A model generated the notes under the pieces. It saw only the letters and a program-made list of their open reading frames with translations. It was not told the origin of the DNA and made no database searches. Position numbers and translations under genes: made by a program. DNA of 12,764 nt from Actinomycetes bacterium. Its GTDB lineage: Bacteria > Actinomycetota > CADDZG01 > JAHWKV01. The DNA is taken from the NCBI GenBank assembly GCA_029263035.1, contig JAJCYF010000236.1:1-12764 (forward strand), read 5' to 3'. Of this stretch, positions 1 to 6,831 are shown piece after piece (the stretch's first letter is position 1; each line of letters starts with the position of its first letter).

Positions 1-1
1 A

Positions 2-1159
2 GCGGCCCTGGCGGCGTCGATGATTGCATTGCGGGCGGGGGGAGAGATCACCGCTGCCGATGTCCTGCTGGGCGCGGCGCTGGTGACCATGCTCCTTGTC
101 GCCTTTCGGCGGTCGGCCGCCGGTGGGAGGATCCTGTTCGAAGAGGGCTTTCACTGGCACGTCCCCGTCCTGGTGTTGATCTGCGTTGGGGTCTTCGGGG
201 GGCTGGCCGGAAGTTTTGTCGCCGACGACCCGAACCTCAGCCTGGCGGAGCTTGCCCGGTTCACCGCCTCCAGCATGGTGGGAATTGTTCTTCTCTGGCT
301 GTGGAATCCCAGTCGGAAGCTACTGGAGCTGCTCTGCTGGTGCCTGCTGATCGGCACCACGGTCAACGCAGTCCTGGGCCTGATACTGGAGAAGCACGGC
401 GGCCGGGCGATGGGGTTGAGCGGCCACCCCAACCACTACGGCCTGGCGGCATGTCTGGCGGTGGGAATTGCGCTGGGCCTCATGTTTGGGTCGACCGGCA
501 GGGCGCGCCGCCTGGGTGCCCTCGCCTGCCTCACCCTGCTGGGCGTGGGCATTCTGGACAGCGGCTCCCGGGCGGCTCTGCTGGGCGTCTTCGTCACGGT
601 GATGACGTTTCTGGTGGTGACCAGGAGCTGGAAGCTGGTGGCCCTGGGCATGGTCCTGGCGGCGGCGGCTGCGGCTACCATCAACTACAGCTGGTTCACC
701 GTGGGTGAGCTCAATGCCATCACCCGGCTGAGGGGCGACCAAACCTCCTACCTGGCGGACCAGGAGCGCCTGGAAGCGGCCCGGGTGACCCTGGCGGTGA
801 TAGCCGAGCACCCGATCACCGGCAACGGATTCGAGGCGGCGAAGTTTGCCCACTCCATCTATCTTCAGCTTCTTGCCTCAGCCGGCGTTCTCGGAGCGAT
901 CTTCGCCGTCGGGCTGATTACGATGATGATCCGGGCGACCCTGCAGGCGAAGCGGAACCGCGACCTGCTGGCCATGGGGGTTGCCTCCTCCTACGCCGGT
1001 TACCTGGCCGCGGGAGCGTTCTCGAACATCCTCTGGGACCGCTACGTCTGGCTTCACCTGGCCGTGCTGCTGACCCTGGTTGCCCGGGCCGACATGAGGT
1101 CCGGTACCGCCGAAGGCCGCCGGGAACCTGCTCTGGCGCACGATACTGCGACGCTTTGA
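2..1159 (+). CDS. O-antigen ligase / Wzy-type polysaccharide polymerase family membrane protein (5' partial)
   Basis: Polytopic inner-membrane protein resembling the O-antigen ligase/polymerase (Wzy_C, PF04932) family, which joins or polymerises undecaprenyl-linked glycans on the outer face of the membrane. From the first ATG at 20 the protein has 379 residues with about ten hydrophobic segments. Family-like stretches are GLSGHPNHYGL, DSGSRAALLG, and an extracytoplasmic loop with EHPITGNGF followed closely by HSIYLQLLASAGVLG. That loop is short for the family. The frame stays open to the window edge and the ATG at 20 has no Shine-Dalgarno site. The usual first membrane helix before the ITAADVLL segment is also missing, so the true start is probably upstream. 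The next gene overlaps its stop by 4 nt. The family call is fairly firm. Ligase versus polymerase cannot be decided from sequence. Confidence 0.85.
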   Translation, partial: AALAASMIALRAGGEITAADVLLGAALVTMLLVAFRRSAAGGRILFEEGFHWHVPVLVLICVGVFGGLAGSFVADDPNLSLAELARFTASSMVGIVLLWLWNPSRKLLELLCWCLLIGTTVNAVLGLILEKHGGRAMGLSGHPNHYGLAACLAVGIALGLMFGSTGRARRLGALACLTLLGVGILDSGSRAALLGVFVTVMTFLVVTRSWKLVALGMVLAAAAAATINYSWFTVGELNAITRLRGDQTSYLADQERLEAARVTLAVIAEHPITGNGFEAAKFAHSIYLQLLASAGVLGAIFAVGLITMMIRATLQAKRNRDLLAMGVASSYAGYLAAGAFSNILWDRYVWLHLAVLLTLVARADMRSGTAEGRREPALAHDTATL

Positions 1160-3390
1160 GCTTCGACCGCTCGCCGGCCCCGAAGCGGGTCCTGGTCCAC
1201 GATTCCTCCGGACACGCATTTACGATCGAACTGAGCCGGGAGCTGGCCCGGGGCGGCCACCAGGTGCTGTATGTCTACTGCAGCTCTTTTCTGTCGCCGC
1301 GCGGCGCGGTCGAGCGGCAAGCGGATGATCCGGAAAGCTTCGCCGTCCGGGATATCGGCCTGGGCCGCCCGTTCGAGCGTTTCTCCTTCGGGAAATACTC
1401 GTTCGGCCGGCGGCTGAGGCAGGAGTTCACCTACGGTGGGAAGGTTGCAGACGAGATTCACAACTTCCGGCCGGACGTGGTGATGTCCGCCAACGGGCCG
1501 CTGTTCTCCCAGCTGCGAATCCAAAGTGCCTGCCGGTCGGACGGCGTACCGTTCGTACTGTGGCTGCAGGATTTCTACAGCGTGCCGATGAAGGCCGAGG
1601 CCCGCCGCCGCCTCGGGCGCCTCGGAGAGATTGCCGGCGCGGTTCTCGAACAGGCGGAACGGCTGCTGGCGAGGCGGAGTGCGTCCCTCGTCACAATTTC
1701 TGAGGATTTCAGCCCCAAACTGGTGGACTGGGGGGTTGAGTCCGGTGACATTCAGGTCATCCACAACTGGGCCCCTATAGAGGACCTGCCGGTCCGGCCC
1801 AGGAACAACCCATGGTCCGAGGAACATGGCCTGGCCGGCGTGCCGGTTTTTCTCTACACCGGCACCCTTGGACTCAAGCACAACCCCGCTCTTTTGTGGG
1901 CCCTGGCCCGGCGGCTGCAGGAGCAGCATCCCGACGGAAGGGTGGTGGTCGCCTCCGAGGGGACCGGGATGGACTGGCTGCAGGAGCGGCTCCACAGCGA
2001 ACCCATCGAGCAGCTGGTCCTGCTTCCGTTTCAGCCGTTCGACCGGTACGCCGACGTTCTCGGTGCTGCCGATGTCCTGGTGGCCCTCCTGGAGCCCGGC
2101 GCCGGCGCCTACGCCGTGCCCTCCAAGGTGCTCAGCTATCTGTGCGCTGGGCGGCCCGTCCTTGCTGCGATACCGGAGGCCAATCTGGCGAGCCGCATCG
2201 TGGCGGAGAACCGGGCGGGCGTAGTGGTGAGTCCGGACGACGAACAGCAATTCGTAGAAGAAGGGATGCGGCTCTTGGGTGACGAGGAGTTGCGCCGGGA
2301 TCTGGCCGCCAGCGGCAGACGCTACGCCGAAGCGAACTTTCCCATCGGCGTGATCGCCGGCAAGTTCGAACCGTTGATCTCCCTTCCCCGCAAGCCGGCC
2401 GGGAAACGCATCCTGACCCCCCAGGTTCGGACCTCTCTCAGGATCGGTTTTGCGAACGCCCTGAACGCCGTCCCCGACGCGGTGTTCGAGCCGCTGCGTA
2501 GGGCCTACCCCAATTTGGAGCCTGGAACCCGGGCCGACCGGATGGCCACGCTGGCGCTAAGAGTCCTGCGATACCGGGGGATCCCCGACCACCTCAGCCG
2601 GTTTTCGCCCGTGGACAACCCGTCGGTATCGTTCGCCAACCGGGACTCCTACATCGCCGAGCGCCTGTACTGGTTGGGTGAGAAGAGCGGCTGGGAGCCG
2701 GAGGTGCTGCGCTGGTGGAGGCACTGGTGCTCGCAGTCATCCAACATTCTGGAGCTGGGTGCCAATATCGGCTTCTTCACCGTCCAGGGGGCCAGGGCGA
2801 ACCCGGCTGCGAGCTACACCGCAGTGGAGCCGCACCCGAAGGCGGCCGCCATTTGCCGGGAGAACCTGCAGATCAACGACGTGGATTCGGTGACCGTGAT
2901 CCAGGCGGCCGCAGTCCCTGCGCTGGAGTCACCAACCATCGACCTGTACCTGCCGGGAGGCAAGGACCACTACGAGGACGCCCCGTGCAGCAGTTTCGCC
3001 GGCGAGAGTGAGCTTCACCTGGCGGATGCCGAGCCAATCGACACCTATAAGCGGGTGGAGGTGGAGGCGGTTGAGTTTCGGAAACTAATGGAGGGCGTCG
3101 ACCTGCTGAAGATCGATGTCGAGGGGCTGGAACACGTGCTGCTGGCCTCGGTGGAAGATGTGATCCGGGAGAATCGGCCGACGATGTTCCTGGAGATGCT
3201 CGACCGGGCGGTTCAGCTGCGAACGTTCCTGGCGAAGCTCTGCGCGGATACGCCGTACTCGTTGTTCGTACTTCAGCAGGAGGGTCTTTTGCTGGTGGAA
3301 CCGAGCGAAATCCCCGATCTCAGGCTCTCGAGGTTCGGGACGCAGGACGTGGTAGTTACCTGCGGCCCGCTTCCGGGCGAGGCGGGTTAA
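1156..3390 (+). CDS. Bifunctional glycosyltransferase (GT4-like) - FkbM family methyltransferase fusion
   Basis: A 744-residue two-domain enzyme, probably cytoplasmic and acting on a lipid-linked glycan. Residues about 10-400 form a GT-B glycosyltransferase of the GT4/WbuB-like type. The N-terminal Rossmann half begins KRVLVHDSSGHA, FLYTGTLGLKHNPALL lies near residue 230, and the donor-site region VPSKVLSYLCAGRPVLA is at about 321-337. After a linker, residues about 480-744 match FkbM SAM-dependent methyltransferases. The SAM-binding loop ILELGANIGFF is near 531-541, the acidic TAVEPHPKA follows, and the conserved LLKIDVEGLE is near 650-660. The start is TTG in the sequence TTGA, overlapping the previous stop, which implies translational coupling with the ligase-like gene. 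The stop bases overlap the stop of the convergent MEDS gene. Glycosyltransferase and FkbM domains are usually separate proteins. Sugar donor, acceptor and methylation site are unknown. Confidence 0.88.
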   Translation: MSFDRSPAPKRVLVHDSSGHAFTIELSRELARGGHQVLYVYCSSFLSPRGAVERQADDPESFAVRDIGLGRPFERFSFGKYSFGRRLRQEFTYGGKVADEIHNFRPDVVMSANGPLFSQLRIQSACRSDGVPFVLWLQDFYSVPMKAEARRRLGRLGEIAGAVLEQAERLLARRSASLVTISEDFSPKLVDWGVESGDIQVIHNWAPIEDLPVRPRNNPWSEEHGLAGVPVFLYTGTLGLKHNPALLWALARRLQEQHPDGRVVVASEGTGMDWLQERLHSEPIEQLVLLPFQPFDRYADVLGAADVLVALLEPGAGAYAVPSKVLSYLCAGRPVLAAIPEANLASRIVAENRAGVVVSPDDEQQFVEEGMRLLGDEELRRDLAASGRRYAEANFPIGVIAGKFEPLISLPRKPAGKRILTPQVRTSLRIGFANALNAVPDAVFEPLRRAYPNLEPGTRADRMATLALRVLRYRGIPDHLSRFSPVDNPSVSFANRDSYIAERLYWLGEKSGWEPEVLRWWRHWCSQSSNILELGANIGFFTVQGARANPAASYTAVEPHPKAAAICRENLQINDVDSVTVIQAAAVPALESPTIDLYLPGGKDHYEDAPCSSFAGESELHLADAEPIDTYKRVEVEAVEFRKLMEGVDLLKIDVEGLEHVLLASVEDVIRENRPTMFLEMLDRAVQLRTFLAKLCADTPYSLFVLQQEGLLLVEPSEIPDLRLSRFGTQDVVVTCGPLPGEAG

Positions 3391-4112
3391 GGCGTCAGGT
3401 TGTAGTCCAGCCCGTCGGGACCGGACTTGCTGACCGACATGGTGTTCTCGGCCAGCCGGCCCATCTGGTTGGCGTTGCGGATCACCTCTTTGAGGGCGTT
3501 CAGCTCCGAACCCAGGCCCCTGGCCTGCGAGTACTGGTCGCCTTTTGCTGCCGGCATCACCACCGGCAGGTCGGCTACCGGGGCGGAGAACCGGACCCGG
3601 ACCGAGGAGTGGGAGGAGCAGATCCCCCGGAACGGGGCGGTGTTGGGGCCCCACTCCATGGAGGCCAGCGGGTAGGCGCACAGCAGCGTGAAACGGTAGC
3701 GGGAGGCCAGATGGTTCCACAGGTTCTCCAGCTTGAGCGCCGCGTCCCGCCGGCCGTCGTCCCACAGCAGGGAGACCATCTCACCGTAGATGCGCAGCTT
3801 GTGGTTGCCCTTGCCGGCCGACTCCACCAGCCCGCCGATGACCGTCTCAAACCGGGACGGCTCAGGCGAGCCGTCGACCATGAACTTCGCCAGGGTTTCG
3901 GAGGCGTCCAGCTCCACGAGCAGACCCAGACGCCGGTGTTCCGGCACGTCGAAGCCCGCCAGCTCGAGGGCGGTGGTGAAATCCGCCCGGTGTTCGGGGG
4001 TGGCGACCACGATGACCGGCTCCCCGTCCTTGAGGCCCGGGCTTACGAAGTCCCGTACCGACTCCACCAGCAGAGCGTCCGTCTCGTAAAACTCCACCAG
4101 ATGGTCGTGCAC
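3387..4112 (-). CDS. MEDS domain (DcmR-like sensory domain) protein
   Basis: A 241-residue soluble protein. Residues about 1-165 look like the MEDS domain (PF14417, methanogen/methylotroph DcmR sensory domain). Visible family features are the opening HDHLVEFYETDALLVESV, the strand PVIVVATPEHR, and the later IYGEMVSLLWDDGRRDAALKLE and LLCAYPLASM. The family is RecA/KaiC-like in fold and is linked to sensing and to anti-sigma/sigma-factor regulation in actinobacteria. No DNA-binding or kinase domain is present here. The last 75 residues are not recognised. The GTG start at 4112 is supported by AGGAAAGG about 6 nt upstream. The 3' end overlaps the glycosyltransferase gene by TTAA. Upstream, the 114-bp gap to the MraY-like gene carries two CTTAAG copies. 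The signal it senses is unknown. Confidence 0.82.
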   Translation of the reverse strand: MHDHLVEFYETDALLVESVRDFVSPGLKDGEPVIVVATPEHRADFTTALELAGFDVPEHRRLGLLVELDASETLAKFMVDGSPEPSRFETVIGGLVESAGKGNHKLRIYGEMVSLLWDDGRRDAALKLENLWNHLASRYRFTLLCAYPLASMEWGPNTAPFRGICSSHSSVRVRFSAPVADLPVVMPAAKGDQYSQARGLGSELNALKEVIRNANQMGRLAENTMSVSKSGPDGLDYNLTP

Positions 4113-4159
4113 GAGAGGCCTTTCCTCAAGGGTTTGAAGTGCTTGGTTATCGGCAGAAC

Positions 4160-4175
4160 CTTAAGATTACTTAAG
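4160..4175. repeat. CTTAAG repeat pair / short inverted repeat in the MEDS gene upstream region
   Basis: CTTAAG occurs twice with a 10-bp period (4160-4165 and 4170-4175). Together the copies read as a 7-bp-arm inverted repeat, CCTTAAG-ATTA-CTTAAGG. It lies 48 bp upstream of the minus-strand MEDS gene start, in the only gap between that gene and the MraY-like gene. It could be an operator for a dimeric regulator. That function is inferred from position and symmetry only. Confidence 0.45.
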
Positions 4176-4226
4176 GGCTTTTCCGAGCCTCTGACCGCTC
4201 GGCCCCGCAGGTCCGGAAATCCCGGT

Positions 4227-5336
4227 TCAGACCGACTCGCCGGCCACCGGGATCGGGTCGCATTCGAGGGGCAGCGGACCCAAAAGACGCTCGTCGGAAA
4301 CCCTGGGCTGCTTCGCCGCAGGACTTCTCGACCCGCGCCAGGCATCCCAGACGAAGACCAGGCCGAACGCCGCAAAGGCGCCCAGCGTGAGCAGCATGGG
4401 GGAGGCAAGCAGGTAGAGCGCCGATATGCCGGCGGCGGCGGTGGCGAACAGGCCGGCGATGCCGTGCAGCGCTGCCACCTCCGAGGGGCTAAAACCCCGG
4501 CCGACCAGCCTGTGCGACAGGTGGTCGGTGCTTCCGATGATGTCGAACAACGATCCGCCCGATACCCAGCGGGAGAGCTGCCGGGTGACCGTATCGGTGA
4601 AGGGGACGGCGAAGATGACCAGGGCGACGAGGAAGTTGCCGGGGGGCCGAAAGCCCGCGTCGATGGTGAGCGCCATGCCGCTCAGGCTCATGCCGAGAAA
4701 CAGTGAGCCGGCGTCGCCCAGATACGCCTTGGGGCTCTTGAAGTTGAAACAGAGGAAGGCCAGCGAGGCGCCCCCCAGGCAGATGGCGAGCAGCGCGTAC
4801 TGGGGATGCCGCCCGGCCAGGGCGAACGCGGCGACCCCGAAGGCGACCGCCATGGCGGTGACCCCTGCGACCCCGTCCATGTTGTCGATGAGGTTGAAGG
4901 CGTTCATCCCGCCGACCAGGAAGATCACGGTGATGGCGAAGTCCAGCCAGGTCGGCGCGGTGGTCACTGCGCTGAGCCCGGCAAACCATGCGGCTCCGGC
5001 GATGACGAACTCGACCACCAGCCGGGTACGGGGGGTGAGACCCTCGCGGGCGCTCAGCAGGTCGTCCAGAAATCCCAGGACCATTGCCGCCAGGCTGGCT
5101 ATAAGAAGGACGGTGATTACCGGGCTGGGCTCGCCGAGCACCAGGTAGACGCAGATGGCCGAAGCCGCCAGCACCGGTCCGCCCAAAAAGGTGATGGATC
5201 GCTCCGACTTGCCGAACAGGCGCGGGTGCACCACCAGGTTGAACCGTGGGGCCAGCCTGACCGCTGCGGCGGTGAGAACCAGACCGGCTGCGATGGAGGC
5301 CAGCAGTGCAATGGTGTTTGTCAGCGCTACCGTCAC
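4227..5336 (-). CDS. MraY/WecA/TagO-like polyprenyl-phosphate sugar-1-phosphate transferase
   Basis: A 369-residue polytopic membrane enzyme of glycosyltransferase family 4 (PF00953). The family transfers a sugar-1-phosphate (commonly GlcNAc-1-P) from a UDP donor to a polyprenyl phosphate, the first step in wall-linked or exported glycan synthesis. Key motifs are present: LGFLDDLLS with the Asp pair at about 91-92, NAFNLIDNMDG at about 145-155, YLGDAGSLFLG near 205-215, and DHLSHRL near 271-277 (the HxHHR-type cytoplasmic loop, with Ser for the middle His). About ten hydrophobic segments are seen. The C-terminal 40 residues are polar and not conserved. I chose the GTG at 5336 because GGGGAGA lies 5-6 nt upstream. 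A TTG at 5354 would add six residues. It fits the initiating step for the neighbouring polysaccharide genes. WecA/TagO-like is more likely than true MraY because no mur/fts genes adjoin it. Confidence 0.88.
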   Translation of the reverse strand: MTVALTNTIALLASIAAGLVLTAAAVRLAPRFNLVVHPRLFGKSERSITFLGGPVLAASAICVYLVLGEPSPVITVLLIASLAAMVLGFLDDLLSAREGLTPRTRLVVEFVIAGAAWFAGLSAVTTAPTWLDFAITVIFLVGGMNAFNLIDNMDGVAGVTAMAVAFGVAAFALAGRHPQYALLAICLGGASLAFLCFNFKSPKAYLGDAGSLFLGMSLSGMALTIDAGFRPPGNFLVALVIFAVPFTDTVTRQLSRWVSGGSLFDIIGSTDHLSHRLVGRGFSPSEVAALHGIAGLFATAAAGISALYLLASPMLLTLGAFAAFGLVFVWDAWRGSRSPAAKQPRVSDERLLGPLPLECDPIPVAGESV

Positions 5337-5462
5337 TTGTCTCTCCCCGAGCAAGGGTGATTACACCTCATACGGATAGCCAATTGACGACGTTAGCAGA
5401 TGGGGAAGTGGAAGATAAGTACTTAAAGGGGACTGGTTCGGCGCCCGGCGCACTGTTTTTCC

Positions 5463-5502
5463 GGCGAATGCTCGCCTGAGACCCCTCCGGCCGGAGGCTC
5501 AG
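5463..5502. other. Two adjacent hairpins between the 77-aa gene and the MraY-like gene
   Basis: First hairpin: GGCGA (5463-5467), loop ATGC, TCGCC (5472-5476). Second: CTGAG (5476-5480) pairs with CTCAG (5498-5502) around the perfect 14-bp palindrome CCTCCGGCCGGAGG (5484-5497). Reading the minus strand, these lie 3' of the 77-aa gene and about 130 nt 5' of the MraY-like start. No clear U-tract follows on the minus strand (GGAAAAAC follows), so a simple terminator is not certain. They may instead be leader RNA structure. I do not recognise a riboswitch family. The rest of the 243-bp gap shows no gene. Confidence 0.5.
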
Positions 5503-5579
5503 CGTCCCTGGAGCACTGAAGTGAAGCTGGTGGTCGCGATGCCCGGGTGAAAAGGGTCATGCAAGGGTGTTCGCTGTGA

Positions 5580-5813
5580 CTACGAGGAGGTCCTGCGGCG
5601 GTCCAATGCCGACCAGTTTCGGGCGACCAGGAGGGCAAGACATCCCTCGCAGTAGTGGAGCAGCGCAACTAGCCGTGTTTCGTGCAGTTCCCCGTCCACT
5701 TCTATGAGGCGTGAGATTTCAAAGTTCTCCGGTGGAAAGGCGTAGCAGTTCTGGCAACCCTCAGCGCCATCGGCCAAGAGATGCTCCAGCAGGATTCCCG
5801 GTGAGGCATCCAA
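5580..5813 (-). CDS. Small protein with paired CxxC motifs (hypothetical)
   Basis: A 77-residue protein of unknown function. It carries GCQNCYAFPPENFEI near residues 19-33 and YCEGCLALLVARNW near 54-67. The two CxxC pairs are spaced as in small zinc-ribbon or metal/redox proteins. There is no signal peptide. The segment between the pairs (ISRLIEVDGELHETRLVALLHY) looks like beta strands followed by a helix. The TTG start is well supported by a perfect AAGGAG 8 nt upstream, and no better start exists. It lies 78 bp downstream of the 46-aa membrane peptide gene on the same strand, so the two may be co-transcribed. I do not recognise the family. Zinc binding is inferred from the cysteine spacing only. 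Confidence 0.65.
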   Translation of the reverse strand: MDASPGILLEHLLADGAEGCQNCYAFPPENFEISRLIEVDGELHETRLVALLHYCEGCLALLVARNWSALDRRRTSS

Positions 5814-5880
5814 CGTTAGTGCTCCTTGTGTAGGTCGTACCTAAAAGGGGTGGTGCTGGGACCAACGGCCGACTCGGAAA

Positions 5881-5918
5881 GACGACTCCCGCTATGCGCC
5901 GAGGCAGTCGGAGTCGTC
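5881..5918. repeat. Inverted repeat at the 3' end of the 46-aa peptide gene
   Basis: GACGACTCC (5881-5889) and GGAGTCGTC (5910-5918) are perfect 9-bp arms separated by 20 bp. On the minus strand one arm lies in the last codons of the 46-aa ORF and the other just after its TAG stop, followed by TTTCC. It could be a weak terminator or attenuator, or an mRNA-stabilising stem between the two small genes. The large loop and lack of a U-run make factor-independent termination doubtful. Confidence 0.45.
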
Positions 5919-6032
5919 ACGGGCCGGATCGCTCCAGATTCGCTCTTCGGCGAGTCCGGCGAAGAAGTCACGGACCAAGGCCAGTACCAGCAGGGATGCC
6001 GGCAAGCTCAGGATCAGCTGTAGTGCAGTCAT
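5892..6032 (-). CDS. 46-aa single-pass membrane peptide (hypothetical)
   Basis: A short ORF with the ATG at 6032 preceded by GGGAGG five nt upstream, a near-ideal ribosome binding site. The product starts MTALQLILSLPASLLVLALV, a single hydrophobic helix without a basic N-terminus. It continues with RDFFAGLAEERIW and an acidic end (DPARDDSDCLGA, one Cys near the C-terminus). It resembles many unannotated small membrane peptides. No toxin or sporulation family is recognised. It is the first gene of a likely minus-strand pair with the CxxC protein, divergent from the 135-aa gene. The strong RBS and the coherent membrane helix are the main evidence that it is coding. No homology can be checked here. 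Confidence 0.6.
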   Translation of the reverse strand: MTALQLILSLPASLLVLALVRDFFAGLAEERIWSDPARDDSDCLGA

Positions 6033-6086
6033 TGGTACCTCCCGATTGGTTGAGTGCCAATGATGAGACGGCGTCTTTCAGGCCGG

Positions 6087-6103
6087 GTTAAAGACCGCTA
6101 AAG
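6087..6103. promoter_or_regulatory. Direct repeat GTTAAAG-N3-GCTAAAG in a divergent intergenic region
   Basis: Two near-identical heptamers, GTTAAAG (6087-6093) and GCTAAAG (6097-6103), are one helical turn apart. They sit in the 264-bp gap between the divergent 46-aa peptide gene and the 135-aa membrane protein gene. Similar TTAAG/TAAAG pairs lie at 4160-4175 and 8943-8960. Position and spacing suggest a regulator or sigma-factor site, but I cannot match it to a known box. The rest of this gap shows no other gene I can support. Confidence 0.4.
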
Positions 6104-6296
6104 GGCCCCAACCTCAGTTCAGCCTTCTTTGTCCGGCTCCATACCGGAGGGTTTCGGGTGGCCGGGAATCAGATTTAAGCCGTTCGAAAGCCAGCCTCAA
6201 GCGCGCGGGTTCAGAGTCCGTATCGACGGATGCGGAGCAGCCACCTTCCGGATGGAACCGGTGGCCATGCGAGCCAGACAGCAAAGGGGAAAGATC

Positions 6297-6704
6297 TTGT
6301 CTACTCAGGGATACGAGCCAAAGCACCGGGCATCAAAGGCCCGCAGAACTGCCCAGAGAAGGCGTCGGGGCTTCACGGTAACCATGGTTGCCGGCTTGCT
6401 GGTGGGTGCGGGGCTCATGTATGCGCCGGCCTACGGTTTCTCAGGCCTGCTCGGGGGCCTGGTACCGGGCGCCGGAAACGTTGTCGAGCAAGAGGCGGAG
6501 CCGAGGGTCATCGACGTCGATCCCATCGAGGCGTTCGATGACTCGGAGAGCGAGGTTGCACCTCCTCCGGCTCCAGAGGCTGATCCTGTCTTCATCGTTG
6601 AGTTCATCGATGAGTACGGAACCGACTTTGAGGATTTCGGCTGTCACATCGAAACCTCTGACGGCACAGAACTGGATTCGCCAGAGCCTTCCGAAGGCAT
6701 ATGA
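6297..6704 (+). CDS. Small membrane-anchored protein with basic N-terminus and acidic Pro-rich tail (hypothetical)
   Basis: A 135-residue protein. Residues 1-25 are strongly basic (KHRASKARRTAQRRRR). They are followed by one hydrophobic segment (FTVTMVAGLLVGAGLMYAPAYGF, about 26-48) and then an acidic, proline-containing tail rich in Asp and Glu with one Cys. By the positive-inside rule the tail should be outside the cell. The segment could also be a cleaved signal peptide. I chose the TTG at 6297 because AGGGGA lies 6 nt upstream and the product then begins MSTQGYEPKHRAS. The frame is open further upstream (TTG 6129, ATG 6252, ATG 6267), but those starts lack good ribosome sites and would add atypical sequence. 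It lies 127 bp upstream of the DUF805 gene and may be co-transcribed. Family not recognised. Confidence 0.6.
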   Translation: MSTQGYEPKHRASKARRTAQRRRRGFTVTMVAGLLVGAGLMYAPAYGFSGLLGGLVPGAGNVVEQEAEPRVIDVDPIEAFDDSESEVAPPPAPEADPVFIVEFIDEYGTDFEDFGCHIETSDGTELDSPEPSEGI

Positions 6705-6831
6705 GGCCACCTGCGTTGGACTGTCCGCAGCCTAGACGGTTGGAAAATCCACTATGTAAGGATGTGCTTGGAAATTTCAGTGTTGCTGCCTTATCGAAAG
6801 TTGCCAACCTGGGCGACCAAAGGGAGAACCG

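Noticed and set aside
1054..2250. 398-codon open frame on the minus strand opposite the glycosyltransferase
   Set aside because: Low-complexity His/Gln/Gly/Pro-rich translation with no family features. It is antisense to a gene with clear motifs and is a GC-rich shadow frame.
3609..4706. 365-codon plus-strand frame across the MEDS and MraY-like genes
   Set aside because: It spans two well-supported minus-strand genes and their gap, and the product is rich in Arg/Gly/Gln without domains.
4426..5148. 240-codon plus-strand frame opposite the MraY-like gene
   Set aside because: Antisense to conserved membrane-enzyme motifs. The product is Ala/Pro/Ser/Arg-rich shadow sequence.
5423..5668. 81-codon minus-strand frame overlapping the 77-aa gene
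   Set aside because: Poor composition and no ribosome site, and it conflicts with the better-supported 77-aa frame and the hairpin region.
6129..6296. N-terminal extension of the 135-aa protein from TTG 6129
   Set aside because: No Shine-Dalgarno before 6129 and atypical sequence. TTG 6297 has AGGGGA at good spacing. ATG 6252 and 6267 remain weaker alternatives.
5337..6296. Known riboswitch (c-di-GMP, c-di-AMP/ydaO, cobalamin) in the intergenic regions
   Set aside because: Compared by eye with the conserved cores of these classes. Only isolated short matches were found, so no riboswitch is claimed.
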